Shown piece after piece: positions 26,315 through 34,613 of a DNA stretch of 55,772 nt. Numbering within the stretch: position 1 is the first letter of the stretch; each line of letters starts with the position of its first letter. The DNA lies in contig NZ_FMAC01000020.1 in NCBI RefSeq assembly GCF_900094555.1, forward strand, positions 1 to 55,772, written 5' to 3'. Made by a program: the position numbers and the translations under genes. Under the pieces are notes generated by a model that saw only the letters and a program-made list of their open reading frames with translations, was not told where the DNA came from and made no database searches. The DNA comes from Martinezella hainanensis. Lineage in GTDB: Bacteria; Pseudomonadota; Alphaproteobacteria; Rhizobiales; Rhizobiaceae.

Positions 26315-27787
26315 TCAGAACGGATAGGGCGTGGCGGCGCTCTTGACCGAAACCCACTGCCACTGGGTGAATTCCTCGATATCCGCCGGGCCACCCACCC
26401 GCGTGCCGTTACCCGATTTGCCGCGTCCGCCGAAGGGGGCATATGGCCCGCCATTGACCGTCTGGTCGTTGATGTGCAGTTGGCCGACCTCAAGCTCTTG
26501 TCCGACCGCCATCGCCCGGCCGATGTCAGTGGAAATGACTCCGGCAGCGAGGCCGTAGTCGGATCGATTGGCAAGCGCTATCGCCTCTTCGTCACTACGG
26601 AAAGAAACGATGCAGGCGACAGGACCGAAGATCTCCTCTTCGAAGGCGAGCATGCCGGGCCTCACGCCGGATAGGACGGTTGCCGGATAGAAGCGCCCTT
26701 TGCTGCGGCCACCGGTGAGCAGTTGGGCGCCCTTTGTCACGGCGTCATCGACGATCGCCTGGATCGCCGTCACCTGGGCATCCGAAATGATCGGCCCGAG
26801 CGCCACCTGGTTGCTCGAGGGATCGCCAACTGGCAGCTGCGCGGCCTTTGCGACCAGCCGCTCAGTCACCGCCTGTTCGATCTTCTCGTCGATAAGAACC
26901 AGGCCGGTTGCCATGCAAATCTGACCCTGGTGAAGGAACGCGCCCCAGGCGGCATTGGAGGCCGCGACGCCAGGATCGGCATCGTCAAGAATGATCAGCG
27001 CGTTCTTGCCGCCGAGTTCGAGCTGGACACGCTTCAGGTTCCTGCCGGCTATCTCGCCAACCTTGGCACCGCCTCGTGCGGAGCCCGTGAAAGAGATCAT
27101 CGCCACGTTCGGATCGCTGCAAAGGGCTTCGCCGGCATCTGCCCCGCCGGGCACGATGTGCAGAATGCCCGCCGGCAAGCCGGCCTCCTCGAAAATGCGG
27201 GCAATGATGATACCGCCGGAGATCGGCGTGCGTGGATCGGGCTTGTGCACCACGACATTGCCGACCGCCAGTGCGGCGGCAATGGAGCGAACCGAAAGGA
27301 CAAGTGGAAAATTGAACGGCGAGATGACACCGACAACGCCATGCGGCACCCGCCGGGCATAGTTTTCACGATCATCCATGCCGGGAAGGAACATGCCGGA
27401 GGGAGCCGTGGCGAGTGTTGCCGCATGGCGAATGAAAAGCGCTCCGTGCTCGATCTCGATCATCGCCTTCTGATGGATCGAGCCGGACTCCTTCATGATC
27501 CACTGGGCGAGTTCCTTACCGTTTGCCTCCAGCAAGTCCGCGGCCTTGTTGAGGATACGCGCACGCTCCGCACCAAGCATTTTTGTCCAGGCTTTCTGGG
27601 CAGCCCGGGCCTTTGCAGCGGCGCGAACGATATCTGCTGGCCCGCCAAGCCCGACGGAGGTGAGAACCGTTCCGTTGGCTGGATCAATGACATTGATCGT
27701 CCCCGCTTCGGTCCGATCCCAGCCGCCGAAGAAGGCACGGCCGGTCCAGCGCTCGGCATCGATGAAACTGTGGGTTTGGATATTCAT
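26315..27787 (-). CDS. NAD(P)-dependent aromatic aldehyde dehydrogenase
   Basis: A 490-residue ALDH-superfamily enzyme. It shows the cofactor motif FTGSARGGAKVGEIAGRNLK, the catalytic Glu in VQLELGGKNALIIL, and the catalytic Cys in HQGQICMATGLVLI. The family here is the benzaldehyde/vanillin dehydrogenase type. Coniferaldehyde or vanillin is the likely substrate. The start at 27787 is supported by GAGGAGG. It is the first gene transcribed from the sigma54 promoter at 27929-27944, about 140 bp upstream. The SDR gene follows after 89 bp. The specific substrate is inferred from the locus. Confidence 0.75.
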   Translation of the reverse strand: MNIQTHSFIDAERWTGRAFFGGWDRTEAGTINVIDPANGTVLTSVGLGGPADIVRAAAKARAAQKAWTKMLGAERARILNKAADLLEANGKELAQWIMKESGSIHQKAMIEIEHGALFIRHAATLATAPSGMFLPGMDDRENYARRVPHGVVGVISPFNFPLVLSVRSIAAALAVGNVVVHKPDPRTPISGGIIIARIFEEAGLPAGILHIVPGGADAGEALCSDPNVAMISFTGSARGGAKVGEIAGRNLKRVQLELGGKNALIILDDADPGVAASNAAWGAFLHQGQICMATGLVLIDEKIEQAVTERLVAKAAQLPVGDPSSNQVALGPIISDAQVTAIQAIVDDAVTKGAQLLTGGRSKGRFYPATVLSGVRPGMLAFEEEIFGPVACIVSFRSDEEAIALANRSDYGLAAGVISTDIGRAMAVGQELEVGQLHINDQTVNGGPYAPFGGRGKSGNGTRVGGPADIEEFTQWQWVSVKSAATPYPF

Positions 27788-27928
27788 GCTATGGGCCTCC
27801 TCAGATCCGCTGTCACGAGAGAAAGGCATCACTTCACCATTGCACGGTCCGTACGGATCGACCGACGTCGGCTATGATAGCGCTGCAATCCTCCCGGCCG
27901 CTGCTCCTCAAGCGGCCACATCCTCCGC

Positions 27929-27944
27929 AGCAAGGCGCGTGCCA
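27929..27944 (-). promoter_or_regulatory. Sigma54 (-24/-12) promoter
   Basis: On the minus strand the sequence is TGGCACGCGCCTTGCT, an exact match to the -24 TGGCAC and -12 TTGCW elements with a 5-bp spacer. It faces the aldehyde dehydrogenase gene. A XylR-type activator gene diverges just upstream, and a palindrome lies about 110-150 bp upstream, the usual distance for such activators. Confidence 0.8.
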
Positions 27945-28052
27945 GTTTTCATTTCTGCCGAGCCGGAGGATGATGGCGGCAGATAAACGCTTCCACCAAC
28001 TTGATTTTCCGGGGATCGGCGGATCAAAACCGCTTCGGAAATCGGCTTGCCA

Positions 28053-28094
28053 AAATTCATAAAATAATAAAGAATTTCATTATTTTATGAATTT
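28053..28094. promoter_or_regulatory. Palindromic upstream activator site
   Basis: Perfect 16-bp arms (AAATTCATAAAATAAT and its complement) flank a 10-bp spacer (28069-28078). It is not terminator-like, having no GC stem. It lies just before the XylR-type regulator start and about 110-150 bp upstream of the sigma54 promoter. It is a candidate enhancer site for that regulator and may also let it control its own gene. Confidence 0.6.
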
Positions 28095-28108
28095 GATGAA
28101 AGATGATC

Positions 28109-29896
28109 ATGCCAAAGCGCATAGTCCCGCCACACCTGATCTCCCTGGCTGATGCATCCAAACGAACCGGCAAGATGCTGTCGCGCGGCGCATACAGCGA
28201 GCTCGACACCGGCGCATCCCCGACATTGACCGAATTGACCGAGGCCCTTCACTTCGCGCTCGGGGATGGCCGCATCTGGCTGAACGATCAACGCATGGTG
28301 TTGATGCAGTCGCAGGTTCTGGGCCGGCTCAGGCAGGAGATCATCGAAGCCTTCGGGGTCGAAACCGCCACGGCCATGTTCATGCGGGTCGGCTACATGC
28401 AGGGTGTGCGCGATGCGGAGTTGATCCAAAAGCGGTTTCCGAACGAGGATCTGACCCACGCGCTGGCGGCCGGGCCGCGGGTCCACACGCTCGAGGGTTT
28501 CGTCAAGGTCACCACCCGACATTTCGAATTCGACAGCGCCAGGGGCACCTACTTCGGCGAGTTCGACTGGCACGATTCCTCCGAAGCCGCCGAACACATC
28601 GCCCATCATGGCCTTTCAAGCGCGCCGGTCTGCTGGATGCAGACGGGCTATCCCAGTGGCTATACCAGCGCGCTCTTCGGACGCCCCGTCATCTTTCGCG
28701 AAGTCGAGTGCGCCGGCATGGGGGCACCCTGTTGCCGCGTGGTGGGCCAGAATGCGGAGGAATGGGGCGATGACGCACCGGAACGCGCTTACCTCGGGCT
28801 TGAATGGCCGAGGTCCCGCCGCAACGCTCACCGAGGCGCGGAGCCGGCATTGCGGGCAGCTGAGCCGCCGGCCAAAGCCGGTCTGCCCGAAGACGCTGGT
28901 TCTAGCCAAGTCATCGGCGTATCGGCAAGCTTCCTGCGTGCCCGGCTGATGGTGGAAAAGGTCGCCGATACCGAGGCCACTGTGCTGCTGATCGGCGAAT
29001 CCGGCGTTGGCAAGGAGCTGTTCTCGCAGCAGCTTCACCAGCTGAGCGGCCGGGCTAGTGGCCCGTTCGTGCCGATCAACTGCGCTGCGATCCCCGAAAA
29101 CCTGGTAGAATCGGAGCTGTTCGGCGTCGAAAAGGGAGCTTACACCGGCGCAATCGCATCCCGGCCGGGATATTTCGAGCGGGCAGCGGGCGGCACCATA
29201 TTTCTGGACGAGATCGCCTCGCTCGCCTATGCCGCACAGGGAAAGCTGCTTCGCGCCATCCAGGAGCGGCAGATCGAGCGGGTCGGCGGCAGCCGCACCA
29301 TTCCGGTCGACGTGCGGGTAGTGGCGGCATCCAATGTCAACCTTGAAGGCGAAGTGCGCGCCGGACGGTTTCGGCAGGACCTCTATTTCCGCCTCTGTGT
29401 GTTCCCGATCGTCATCCCCCCGCTGCGCGACAGACGCGATGACATTCCCATGCTGATCGATCATTTCCTGCACATTTTCCGCGAACGCCACCGCCGCGAT
29501 GTCATGGGCCTGTCGCGACGAGCGATCGATGCGCTTTTGGCTTATGACTTCCCGGGCAATATCCGCGAACTGCAGAATCTGATCGAACGCGGCGTGATTT
29601 TTGCCGAGCCTGGGGGCCTCATCGATATCCAGCATCTCTTCACGAGCGGCGAAGCCTCCCCGAAGTTTCCGCTGGCGCTGAACCGGGATGGGCGGATAAA
29701 GCCGAAGGATATACCCGTCGCCGCCTCGCATCCTGGCCTTATCACCTCGCCTGGCGACCTTGCCGCCGCCGAAGACAGGCTCTACCGGGACGCGCTGCGG
29801 GCCGCCGCCGGCAATGTCTCGGCCGCCGCCCGCGGCCTTGGCCTTACCCGCGCCAAGCTGGAATACAGGTTGAAGAAACTTGGTCTTATCAATTGA
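28109..29896 (+). CDS. XylR/DmpR-type sigma54-dependent activator
   Basis: A 595-residue aromatic-sensing activator. Residues 45-165 match the XylR_N sensor (GDGRIWLNDQRMVLMQSQVL). A V4R domain with Cys at 175, 201, 208 and 209 (VCWMQTGYPSGYTSALFGRP, then CAGMGAPCCRVVG) may bind zinc. The AAA+ domain has Walker A GESGVGKE (296-303), the sigma54-contact loop GAYTGA (343-348; the usual form is GAFTGA) and Walker B GGTIFLDEIASL. A Fis-type HTH closes the protein (NVSAAARGLGLTRAKLEYRL). DmpR and XylR need a phenolic inducer. It diverges from the aldehyde dehydrogenase operon. ATG 28103 is an alternative start; 28109 was chosen. Confidence 0.9.
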   Translation: MPKRIVPPHLISLADASKRTGKMLSRGAYSELDTGASPTLTELTEALHFALGDGRIWLNDQRMVLMQSQVLGRLRQEIIEAFGVETATAMFMRVGYMQGVRDAELIQKRFPNEDLTHALAAGPRVHTLEGFVKVTTRHFEFDSARGTYFGEFDWHDSSEAAEHIAHHGLSSAPVCWMQTGYPSGYTSALFGRPVIFREVECAGMGAPCCRVVGQNAEEWGDDAPERAYLGLEWPRSRRNAHRGAEPALRAAEPPAKAGLPEDAGSSQVIGVSASFLRARLMVEKVADTEATVLLIGESGVGKELFSQQLHQLSGRASGPFVPINCAAIPENLVESELFGVEKGAYTGAIASRPGYFERAAGGTIFLDEIASLAYAAQGKLLRAIQERQIERVGGSRTIPVDVRVVAASNVNLEGEVRAGRFRQDLYFRLCVFPIVIPPLRDRRDDIPMLIDHFLHIFRERHRRDVMGLSRRAIDALLAYDFPGNIRELQNLIERGVIFAEPGGLIDIQHLFTSGEASPKFPLALNRDGRIKPKDIPVAASHPGLITSPGDLAAAEDRLYRDALRAAAGNVSAAARGLGLTRAKLEYRLKKLGLIN

Positions 29897-29900
29897 AATG

Positions 29901-29912
29901 ACTGTATACAGT
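29901..29912. promoter_or_regulatory. TGTATACA palindrome (van region site 1)
   Basis: ACTGTATACAGT is a perfect 12-bp palindrome just after the end of the activator gene and 109 bp before the vanA start. Its TGTATACA core matches site 2 and FCD-type GntR regulator sites. Confidence 0.5.
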
Positions 29913-29970
29913 GATCGAAAAAATCCCGCCATATACATCATATTTTCGGATTTTTACTCTTCATCTTGAC

Positions 29971-29988
29971 ATAATGTATACATTATGC
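29971..29988. promoter_or_regulatory. TGTATACA palindrome in vanA promoter (site 2)
   Basis: CATAATGTATACATTATG is a perfect 18-bp palindrome. A TTGACA hexamer (29967-29972) overlaps its left end, so binding would block the vanA promoter. It has the same core as site 1. The GntR regulator at 31086 is the likely ligand. Confidence 0.65.
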
Positions 29989-30020
29989 ACTTCTTAAACT
30001 ATCTGAGGAGGACAGATGAG

Positions 30021-31082
30021 ATGAAGCGACCAACCTTTCCCCTGAATACCTGGTATGCTGCCGCCTACGATGTGGAGCTGAAGCACGCGCTGCTGCCGCG
30101 CACCATCTGCAACAAGCCAATCGTGCTGTATCGCAAGGAAAATGGTACGCCCGCAGCCTTGGCGGATGCCTGTTGGCACCGGCTGGTGCCGCTCTCATTC
30201 GGTCGGCTCGATGGCGACAAAGTCGTGTGCGGCTATCACGGTCTCGAATATGACGAGACCGGCCGCTGTGTATACATGCCGTCACAGGACACCATTAATC
30301 CATCGGCCTGCGTCAAATCCTATCCGGTCGCCGAAAAGCACCGCTTCGTCTGGATCTGGCCGGGCGATCCGGCACTCGCTGACCCGGCGCTGATCCCGGA
30401 CATGCATTGGAACGACGATCCCGATTGGGCCGCTGACGGCAAGCTGATCGAGGTGAAATGCGATTACCGCCTGGTCGTCGACAACCTGATGGATCTCACC
30501 CATGAAACCTTCGTGCACGGCTCCTCAATCGGCGACCGCGCCGTAGCGGAATCGCCCTTCGAAGCCAGCCATTCCGATCGCTTTGCCTTTGTGACCCGGT
30601 GGATGCATGACATCAACCCGCCACCCTTCTGGCGCAAACAATATGGCAAACCCGGCAAGGTGGACCGTTGGCAGATCATTCGTTTCGAGGCTCCCTGCAC
30701 GGTTACCATCGATGTCGGTGTCGCGGCGGCTGGCACCGGCGCACCGCAAGGCGACCGCTCGCAAGGCGTGAATGGCTACGTCCTGAACACGATCACGCCA
30801 TCGACGGACAATAGCTGTCTGTATTTCTGGGCCTTTGCCCGAAACTACGACCTGCACAATCAGGCACGGACGCACGAACTGCGCGAGGGGGTCGCTGGCG
30901 TCTTCCGCGAGGATGAAGCGGTACTTCAAGCACAGCAGATCGCAATCGAAGCCAATCCCGATCATCAATTCTACAACCTCAATATTGACGCCGGCACGAT
31001 GTGGGCTCGCAAGCTTATCGACCGGATGATCGACCGGGAAATCGACCCAGAAGAAAACACCAAAGCGATGGCAGCGGAGTAG
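30021..31082 (+). CDS. vanA: VanA-like Rieske vanillate O-demethylase oxygenase
   Basis: A 353-residue Rieske non-haem iron oxygenase. The Rieske cluster ligands are C51 and H53 (ACWHRLVPLSF) and C70 and H73 (VCGYHGLEY). The mononuclear iron site is D158...H161...H166 in NLMDLTHETFVHGSSI. Length and motifs fit VanA, which with VanB turns vanillate into protocatechuate and formaldehyde. The start at 30021 is set by GAGGAGG; an upstream in-frame ATG at 29985 lies in the promoter region. Two TGTATACA palindromes lie upstream, and a third occurs inside the gene. The regulator gene follows after 3 bp and vanB after that. Confidence 0.85.
   Translation: MKRPTFPLNTWYAAAYDVELKHALLPRTICNKPIVLYRKENGTPAALADACWHRLVPLSFGRLDGDKVVCGYHGLEYDETGRCVYMPSQDTINPSACVKSYPVAEKHRFVWIWPGDPALADPALIPDMHWNDDPDWAADGKLIEVKCDYRLVVDNLMDLTHETFVHGSSIGDRAVAESPFEASHSDRFAFVTRWMHDINPPPFWRKQYGKPGKVDRWQIIRFEAPCTVTIDVGVAAAGTGAPQGDRSQGVNGYVLNTITPSTDNSCLYFWAFARNYDLHNQARTHELREGVAGVFREDEAVLQAQQIAIEANPDHQFYNLNIDAGTMWARKLIDRMIDREIDPEENTKAMAAE
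30269..30276. promoter_or_regulatory. TGTATACA inside vanA (site 3)
   Basis: A third copy of the 8-bp core lies within the vanA coding sequence, about 290 bp downstream of site 2. An 8-mer is expected about once in 65 kb, so three in 376 bp suggests function; repression by looping is possible. Confidence 0.35.
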
Positions 31083-31085
31083 AGC

Positions 31086-31829
31086 ATGACGGCAGAACAG
31101 GACGGCGCCCCCAAACAGCAGACGGCAAAGGCCCTGACCGGCCTTCGTGATCTCGTGCTCAAAGGCGAGGTGCTGCCTGGAGAGCGGCTTTCAGAAGTGG
31201 CGCTCGCCGCCCGGCTGAAGGTGTCTCGTACGCCGTTACGTGCCGCCCTGCAGAAGCTTGAACAGGAAGGGCTGGTCGTCATGATCCCCTCGGGCGGCTA
31301 TGCGGTCCGCAGCTTCAGCCGCCAAGACGTAATCGACGCCATAGAACTTCGCGGTGTTCTCGAAGGTACAGCCGCACGACTGGCAGCAGAACGCGGCGTG
31401 CCACCGGCAAAGCTGAAGGCGATTTCGGACGTGGTCGCCAATCTCGACGGTGTCGTCGAGCCTGGACCGGGTGCTATGGATTTCGGGCGCTATGAAATGC
31501 TGAACGAACGTTTTCACCGCCAACTCGCCGCCCTATGCGGCAGCGATGTCCTGAGCCGAGAGATCGAGCGGATCACCAGCCTGCCATTTGCCAGCCCCAA
31601 TGCATTCGTCAACACGGAAGCGGACGTACCGGCCTTTCAACGCACGCTGGTGGTCGCCCAGACACAGCACAGGGCGATCATTGCCGCGATCGAACTGCGC
31701 GAAGGCGCGCGCGCCGAAGCGCTGGCGCGTGAACATGCACGGCTGGCGCGTCAAAACCTGGATTTCGTCATGGAAGAACAACCAGACCTGCGCAGCAAGG
31801 TGCTAGCGCTGGCACTGATGTCCGGCTGA
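31086..31829 (+). CDS. vanR: GntR-family (FCD) regulator, VanR-like
   Basis: A 247-residue regulator. The GntR winged helix covers residues 14-80: LRDLVLKGEVLPGERLSEVA, LAARLKVSRTPLRAALQKLE and EGLVVMIPSGGYAVRSF. The FCD effector domain has the usual His ligands in NERFHRQLAALCGSDVLS, TQHRAIIAAIELR and EALAREHARLAR, which bind metal and a carboxylate ligand. It lies between vanA and vanB on the same strand, so it is probably autoregulated. By analogy with VanR in other bacteria it would repress vanAB until vanillate binds. TGTATACA palindromes in the promoter support this. Confidence 0.85.
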   Translation: MTAEQDGAPKQQTAKALTGLRDLVLKGEVLPGERLSEVALAARLKVSRTPLRAALQKLEQEGLVVMIPSGGYAVRSFSRQDVIDAIELRGVLEGTAARLAAERGVPPAKLKAISDVVANLDGVVEPGPGAMDFGRYEMLNERFHRQLAALCGSDVLSREIERITSLPFASPNAFVNTEADVPAFQRTLVVAQTQHRAIIAAIELREGARAEALAREHARLARQNLDFVMEEQPDLRSKVLALALMSG

Positions 31830-31908
31830 AGCGGAAGAGGCCCGTTGGGGACAGGCCTTTGTAGCGGATAACCGGCAGATCATGGAGATCCATCAAAGGG
31901 AGGGAAAT

Positions 31909-32895
31909 ATGCGGTCCAGACTGGAGTGGCGCAAGGCGCGGGTCGTTGAGACCCGGACGATAGCCGAGGATGTACGGGCGGTGACCTTTGCCGTCGAAGG
32001 CTTGCCTGCTGGTTTTGATCCTGGTTCGCACACCAATATCAAGGTTCGGATCAACGGCGAACCAGTGATCCGAACCTATACCGTTCTGCCTGGACCGCCG
32101 GGCACGCTCTCGATCGCTGCCAAGCGTCACCCAAACAGCCGCGGGGGCTCGGTGTTCATCTGGCAGCTACAGCCGGGTGATGACACGGAACTGACCGAGC
32201 CCGAGAACCGCTTCGAGCTTTCCTGGCGCGCCTCCCGCTATCTCCTGATTGCCGGCGGCATCGGCATTACCCCGATCTATGGCATGGCGAAAACACTTGC
32301 CTCGCGCGGGCAGAAGCTCCGGCTGGCCTATGCCGCGAAGAGCCGTCGGCAGATGGCCTTCCTCGACGAACTTGCCGCGCTGCTCGGCGACGGGTTGCAG
32401 GTCTTTGCCCAGGATGACGGCGAGGCTCTCGATCTCGACTCCGAATTTGCAGCCCTGCCGCCGGATGGCGAGGCGTATATCTGCGGCCCGCTCGGCCTTC
32501 TGGAGGCAGCGCAGCAGGCTTGGCAGAAAAGCGGACGATCGACGAGCCGCCTGCGTTATGAGGTCTTTGGCGATAACGGCCGCTTTGTCGAGCAGGCCTT
32601 CGATGTCGAAGTCGCTAAGCTCGGTGCCCATGTTCGGGTTCGGGCCGACCAATCCATGCTCGACGTCTTGGTGGAGGCCGGCGTCGACATGGTTTTCGAT
32701 TGCCGCCGCGGCGAATGCGGCCTCTGTGCCGTCAACATCGTGAAAGCCGATGGCGTGATCGACCACCGCGATGTTTTCTTTTCTGAAGCCGAGCGGCAGG
32801 AAAATTCACGCATGTGCGCCTGCGTTTCGCGGGCCTGCGGCGGACGGATCGTCATCGACACCGGCTATCGCCCCGACCTCCCAGCGGCAGAATAA
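31909..32895 (+). CDS. vanB: VanB-like vanillate demethylase reductase
   Basis: A 328-residue reductase of the PDR/VanB family that feeds electrons from NAD(P)H to VanA. Order of domains: an FMN/FAD-binding barrel (FDPGSHTNIKVRINGEPVIR then TYTV), an NAD domain (LIAGGIGITPIYGMAKTLAS), and a C-terminal plant-type [2Fe-2S] ferredoxin. The ferredoxin Cys are in DCRRGECGLCAVN and SRMCACVSRACGG. The start at 31909 is set by AGGGAGG just upstream; the frame begins at 31882. Only vanR separates it from vanA. Vanillate, or a related methoxybenzoate, is the expected substrate of the pair. Confidence 0.85.
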   Translation: MRSRLEWRKARVVETRTIAEDVRAVTFAVEGLPAGFDPGSHTNIKVRINGEPVIRTYTVLPGPPGTLSIAAKRHPNSRGGSVFIWQLQPGDDTELTEPENRFELSWRASRYLLIAGGIGITPIYGMAKTLASRGQKLRLAYAAKSRRQMAFLDELAALLGDGLQVFAQDDGEALDLDSEFAALPPDGEAYICGPLGLLEAAQQAWQKSGRSTSRLRYEVFGDNGRFVEQAFDVEVAKLGAHVRVRADQSMLDVLVEAGVDMVFDCRRGECGLCAVNIVKADGVIDHRDVFFSEAERQENSRMCACVSRACGGRIVIDTGYRPDLPAAE

Positions 32896-32964
32896 TCCAA
32901 GCACCTCCGGAAGATGAGTAGCATAAATAGTGCCGCGACAGCCGGCTATTGTGGTTTTAGCCGA

Positions 32965-33453
32965 TCAACCGCCGGTCGGGAGCTCCAGCTTATCCTCGCG
33001 CGAGGCCCCTTCGCCCTCTTGCCGGATACTTCGCAGGACTTCCAGCGCTGCCTCCCGCAGCTCGGGCGCAAAAAGGCGCAGAAACCGCGCCTCGTGTGCG
33101 CCGATGATGGCATGCACCGTCTCCACCCTCTCCATACCGGTCCTCGTGAGGCGAAGAGCCTGCGATCGGCCGCCAACCGGAGCCCGGTCGACAAGCCCGG
33201 CTTTGGTCAGCCCGAGCATCAAGGGAACCATGTTGGCGCGCTGGATGCCGAGGCTGCGTCCGAGATCGCTCTGGGTACAGCCGGGATTGGCATCGATCAG
33301 CGTCAGAATGGAAGCTTCGACCGGCCTGAGTTCGATTGCCTGAAGCCTTGAGCCCAGGTCAGCCATCATCACATTGGACGCCCTCCTCAGCTGATAGCCA
33401 AGCAGGGTCTCGAGCGGGTCGTTCAATTTCGAAGTGCGGGCGTCGATATCCAT
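32965..33453 (-). CDS. MarR-family regulator of the ferulate genes
   Basis: A 162-residue MarR winged-helix protein. The DNA-binding part is PGCTQSDLGRSLGIQRANMV with the wing APVGGRSQALRLTRTG. In ferulate and hydroxycinnamate loci a MarR protein (FerC, CouR, HcaR) represses the catabolic genes and is released by the hydroxycinnamoyl-CoA. This gene diverges from the hydratase/lyase and FerA-type genes, and the intervening DNA holds two matching operator-like repeats (33466-33511). Its start at 33453 is only 12 bp from the first repeat. Effector identity is by analogy. Confidence 0.8.
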   Translation of the reverse strand: MDIDARTSKLNDPLETLLGYQLRRASNVMMADLGSRLQAIELRPVEASILTLIDANPGCTQSDLGRSLGIQRANMVPLMLGLTKAGLVDRAPVGGRSQALRLTRTGMERVETVHAIIGAHEARFLRLFAPELREAALEVLRSIRQEGEGASREDKLELPTGG

Positions 33454-33461
33454 AATCCGCG

Positions 33462-33511
33462 TATAATGCTATTGCACATAACAATCAAACGATGCTATGA
33501 GACATAACATT
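33462..33511 (+). promoter_or_regulatory. TATAAT promoter with twin MarR-type operators
   Basis: TATAAT (33462-33467) faces the fer genes; no good -35 is seen. Two 20-bp imperfect palindromes follow at 33466-33485 and 33492-33511, start-to-start 26 bp. Both read ATGCTAT-N3-ACATAACAWT, and their arms are ATGYTAT/CATAACAT-like. Position and repeat structure fit sites for the divergent MarR protein. Confidence 0.6.
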
Positions 33512-33528
33512 ACCGGTAAGGAGGTCAT

Positions 33529-33585
33529 ATGCCGGTATTGGAGGAATTTCTTTTAGATATCTGCAGAGGCGCCGCGATCCGTTGA
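33529..33585 (+). CDS. 18-residue leader peptide with strong RBS
   Basis: MPVLEEFLLDICRGAAIR is preceded by AAGGAGGT, the best ribosome site in the region, and stops at 33585. About 175 bp of leader follow before the hydratase/lyase gene. It may be a regulatory leader peptide or the stub of a decayed gene. A TTG-started frame (33582-33764) overlaps its stop and ends in an ATGA overlap with the next gene, but it is not protein-like. Confidence 0.4.
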   Translation: MPVLEEFLLDICRGAAIR

Positions 33586-33760
33586 TCAACGACGCAACAG
33601 CTTTCTGCGCATTCGCGCCGGCTGGCGTGAGGCGTCTCATTTTGGATTTCACCGAGGCTCGCCAGACCCTGGTGAGGCTTACTGTATTCAATGCAAGGTC
33701 GCGATCTTGCGGCCGGTTCCCTTTTGATGTGCAAGCCCAAACGGCAAGAAGGACAGCATC

Positions 33761-34600
33761 ATGACAACAGAACATCCCGAAAAAGATACCGTCGCCTTTG
33801 TCGTTGAAGCCGGTATCGCCTGGGTCAGCTTCAACCGCCCGGAGAAACGCAATGCCATGAGCCCCACGCTCAATCGGCGCATGATGGAGGTTCTGGACGA
33901 GGTCGAGTTTCGGGCCGATGTCGGTGTACTGGTTCTGTCCGGCGAGGGTACGGCCTGGTCAGCAGGTATGGATCTCAAGGAATATTTCCGCGAGACCGAG
34001 GCTCACGGTCTACAGGGTACGCGTAAGGCACAGCGTGAGAGCTATGGCTGGTGGCGCCGGTTGCGCTGGTATCAGAAACCGACCATCGCCATGGTGAACG
34101 GCTGGTGCTTCGGCGGCGGTTACGGGCCTCTTTTCGCCTGCGACCTCGCCTTTGCCGCCGATGAAGCCAAATTCGGACTGAGCGAGATCAACTGGGGCAT
34201 TCTGCCCGGCGGTGGCGCCGCCAAGGTGGCGACCGAGCTCACATCCTTCCGCAACGCCATGTACCACGCGCTGACCGGCGAGAACATCGGCGGCAGGAAG
34301 GCGGCCGAATGGGGCTTCGTCAACGAGTCCCTGCCGCTTGCGCAGTTGAAGGCGCGCGTGACCGATGTCGCCGACATCCTGTTGCAAAAGAACCCTGTCG
34401 CGCTCAAAGCCACCAAGGATGCCATTCGCCGCGTGCGGGAGATGACCTACGACAATGCGGAGGATTACCTCGTCCGCGCCCAGGAAGCGGCCAACAGTTA
34501 TGATAACGAGGGACGCAAGGAAGGTATCAAGCAGTTCATCGACGACAAGACCTACAAGCCCGGTCTTGGGGCCTATGACAAATCCAAGCAGCAGGCCTGA
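33761..34600 (+). CDS. ferB: Feruloyl-CoA hydratase/lyase (FerB/Ech type)
   Basis: A 279-residue crotonase-fold enzyme. Marker stretches of p-hydroxycinnamoyl-CoA hydratase/lyases are all present: NRPEKRNAMSPTLNRRMMEV, then AWSAGMDLKEYFRE (oxyanion hole), AMVNGWCFGGGYGPLFACDL, and KFGLSEINWGILPGG with the catalytic Glu. It ends QFIDDKTYKPGLGAYDKSK, again typical. The reaction turns feruloyl-CoA into vanillin and acetyl-CoA, and coumaroyl-CoA into 4-hydroxybenzaldehyde. The FerA-type ligase gene follows after 13 bp. Control by the divergent MarR protein is expected. Confidence 0.9.
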   Translation: MTTEHPEKDTVAFVVEAGIAWVSFNRPEKRNAMSPTLNRRMMEVLDEVEFRADVGVLVLSGEGTAWSAGMDLKEYFRETEAHGLQGTRKAQRESYGWWRRLRWYQKPTIAMVNGWCFGGGYGPLFACDLAFAADEAKFGLSEINWGILPGGGAAKVATELTSFRNAMYHALTGENIGGRKAAEWGFVNESLPLAQLKARVTDVADILLQKNPVALKATKDAIRRVREMTYDNAEDYLVRAQEAANSYDNEGRKEGIKQFIDDKTYKPGLGAYDKSKQQA

Positions 34601-34613
34601 GGAGCGCCCTACC

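Noticed and set aside
28616..29941. A 441-codon minus-strand frame opposite the XylR-type gene
   Set aside because: Fully antisense to a gene with five clear motifs; no domain in the translation.
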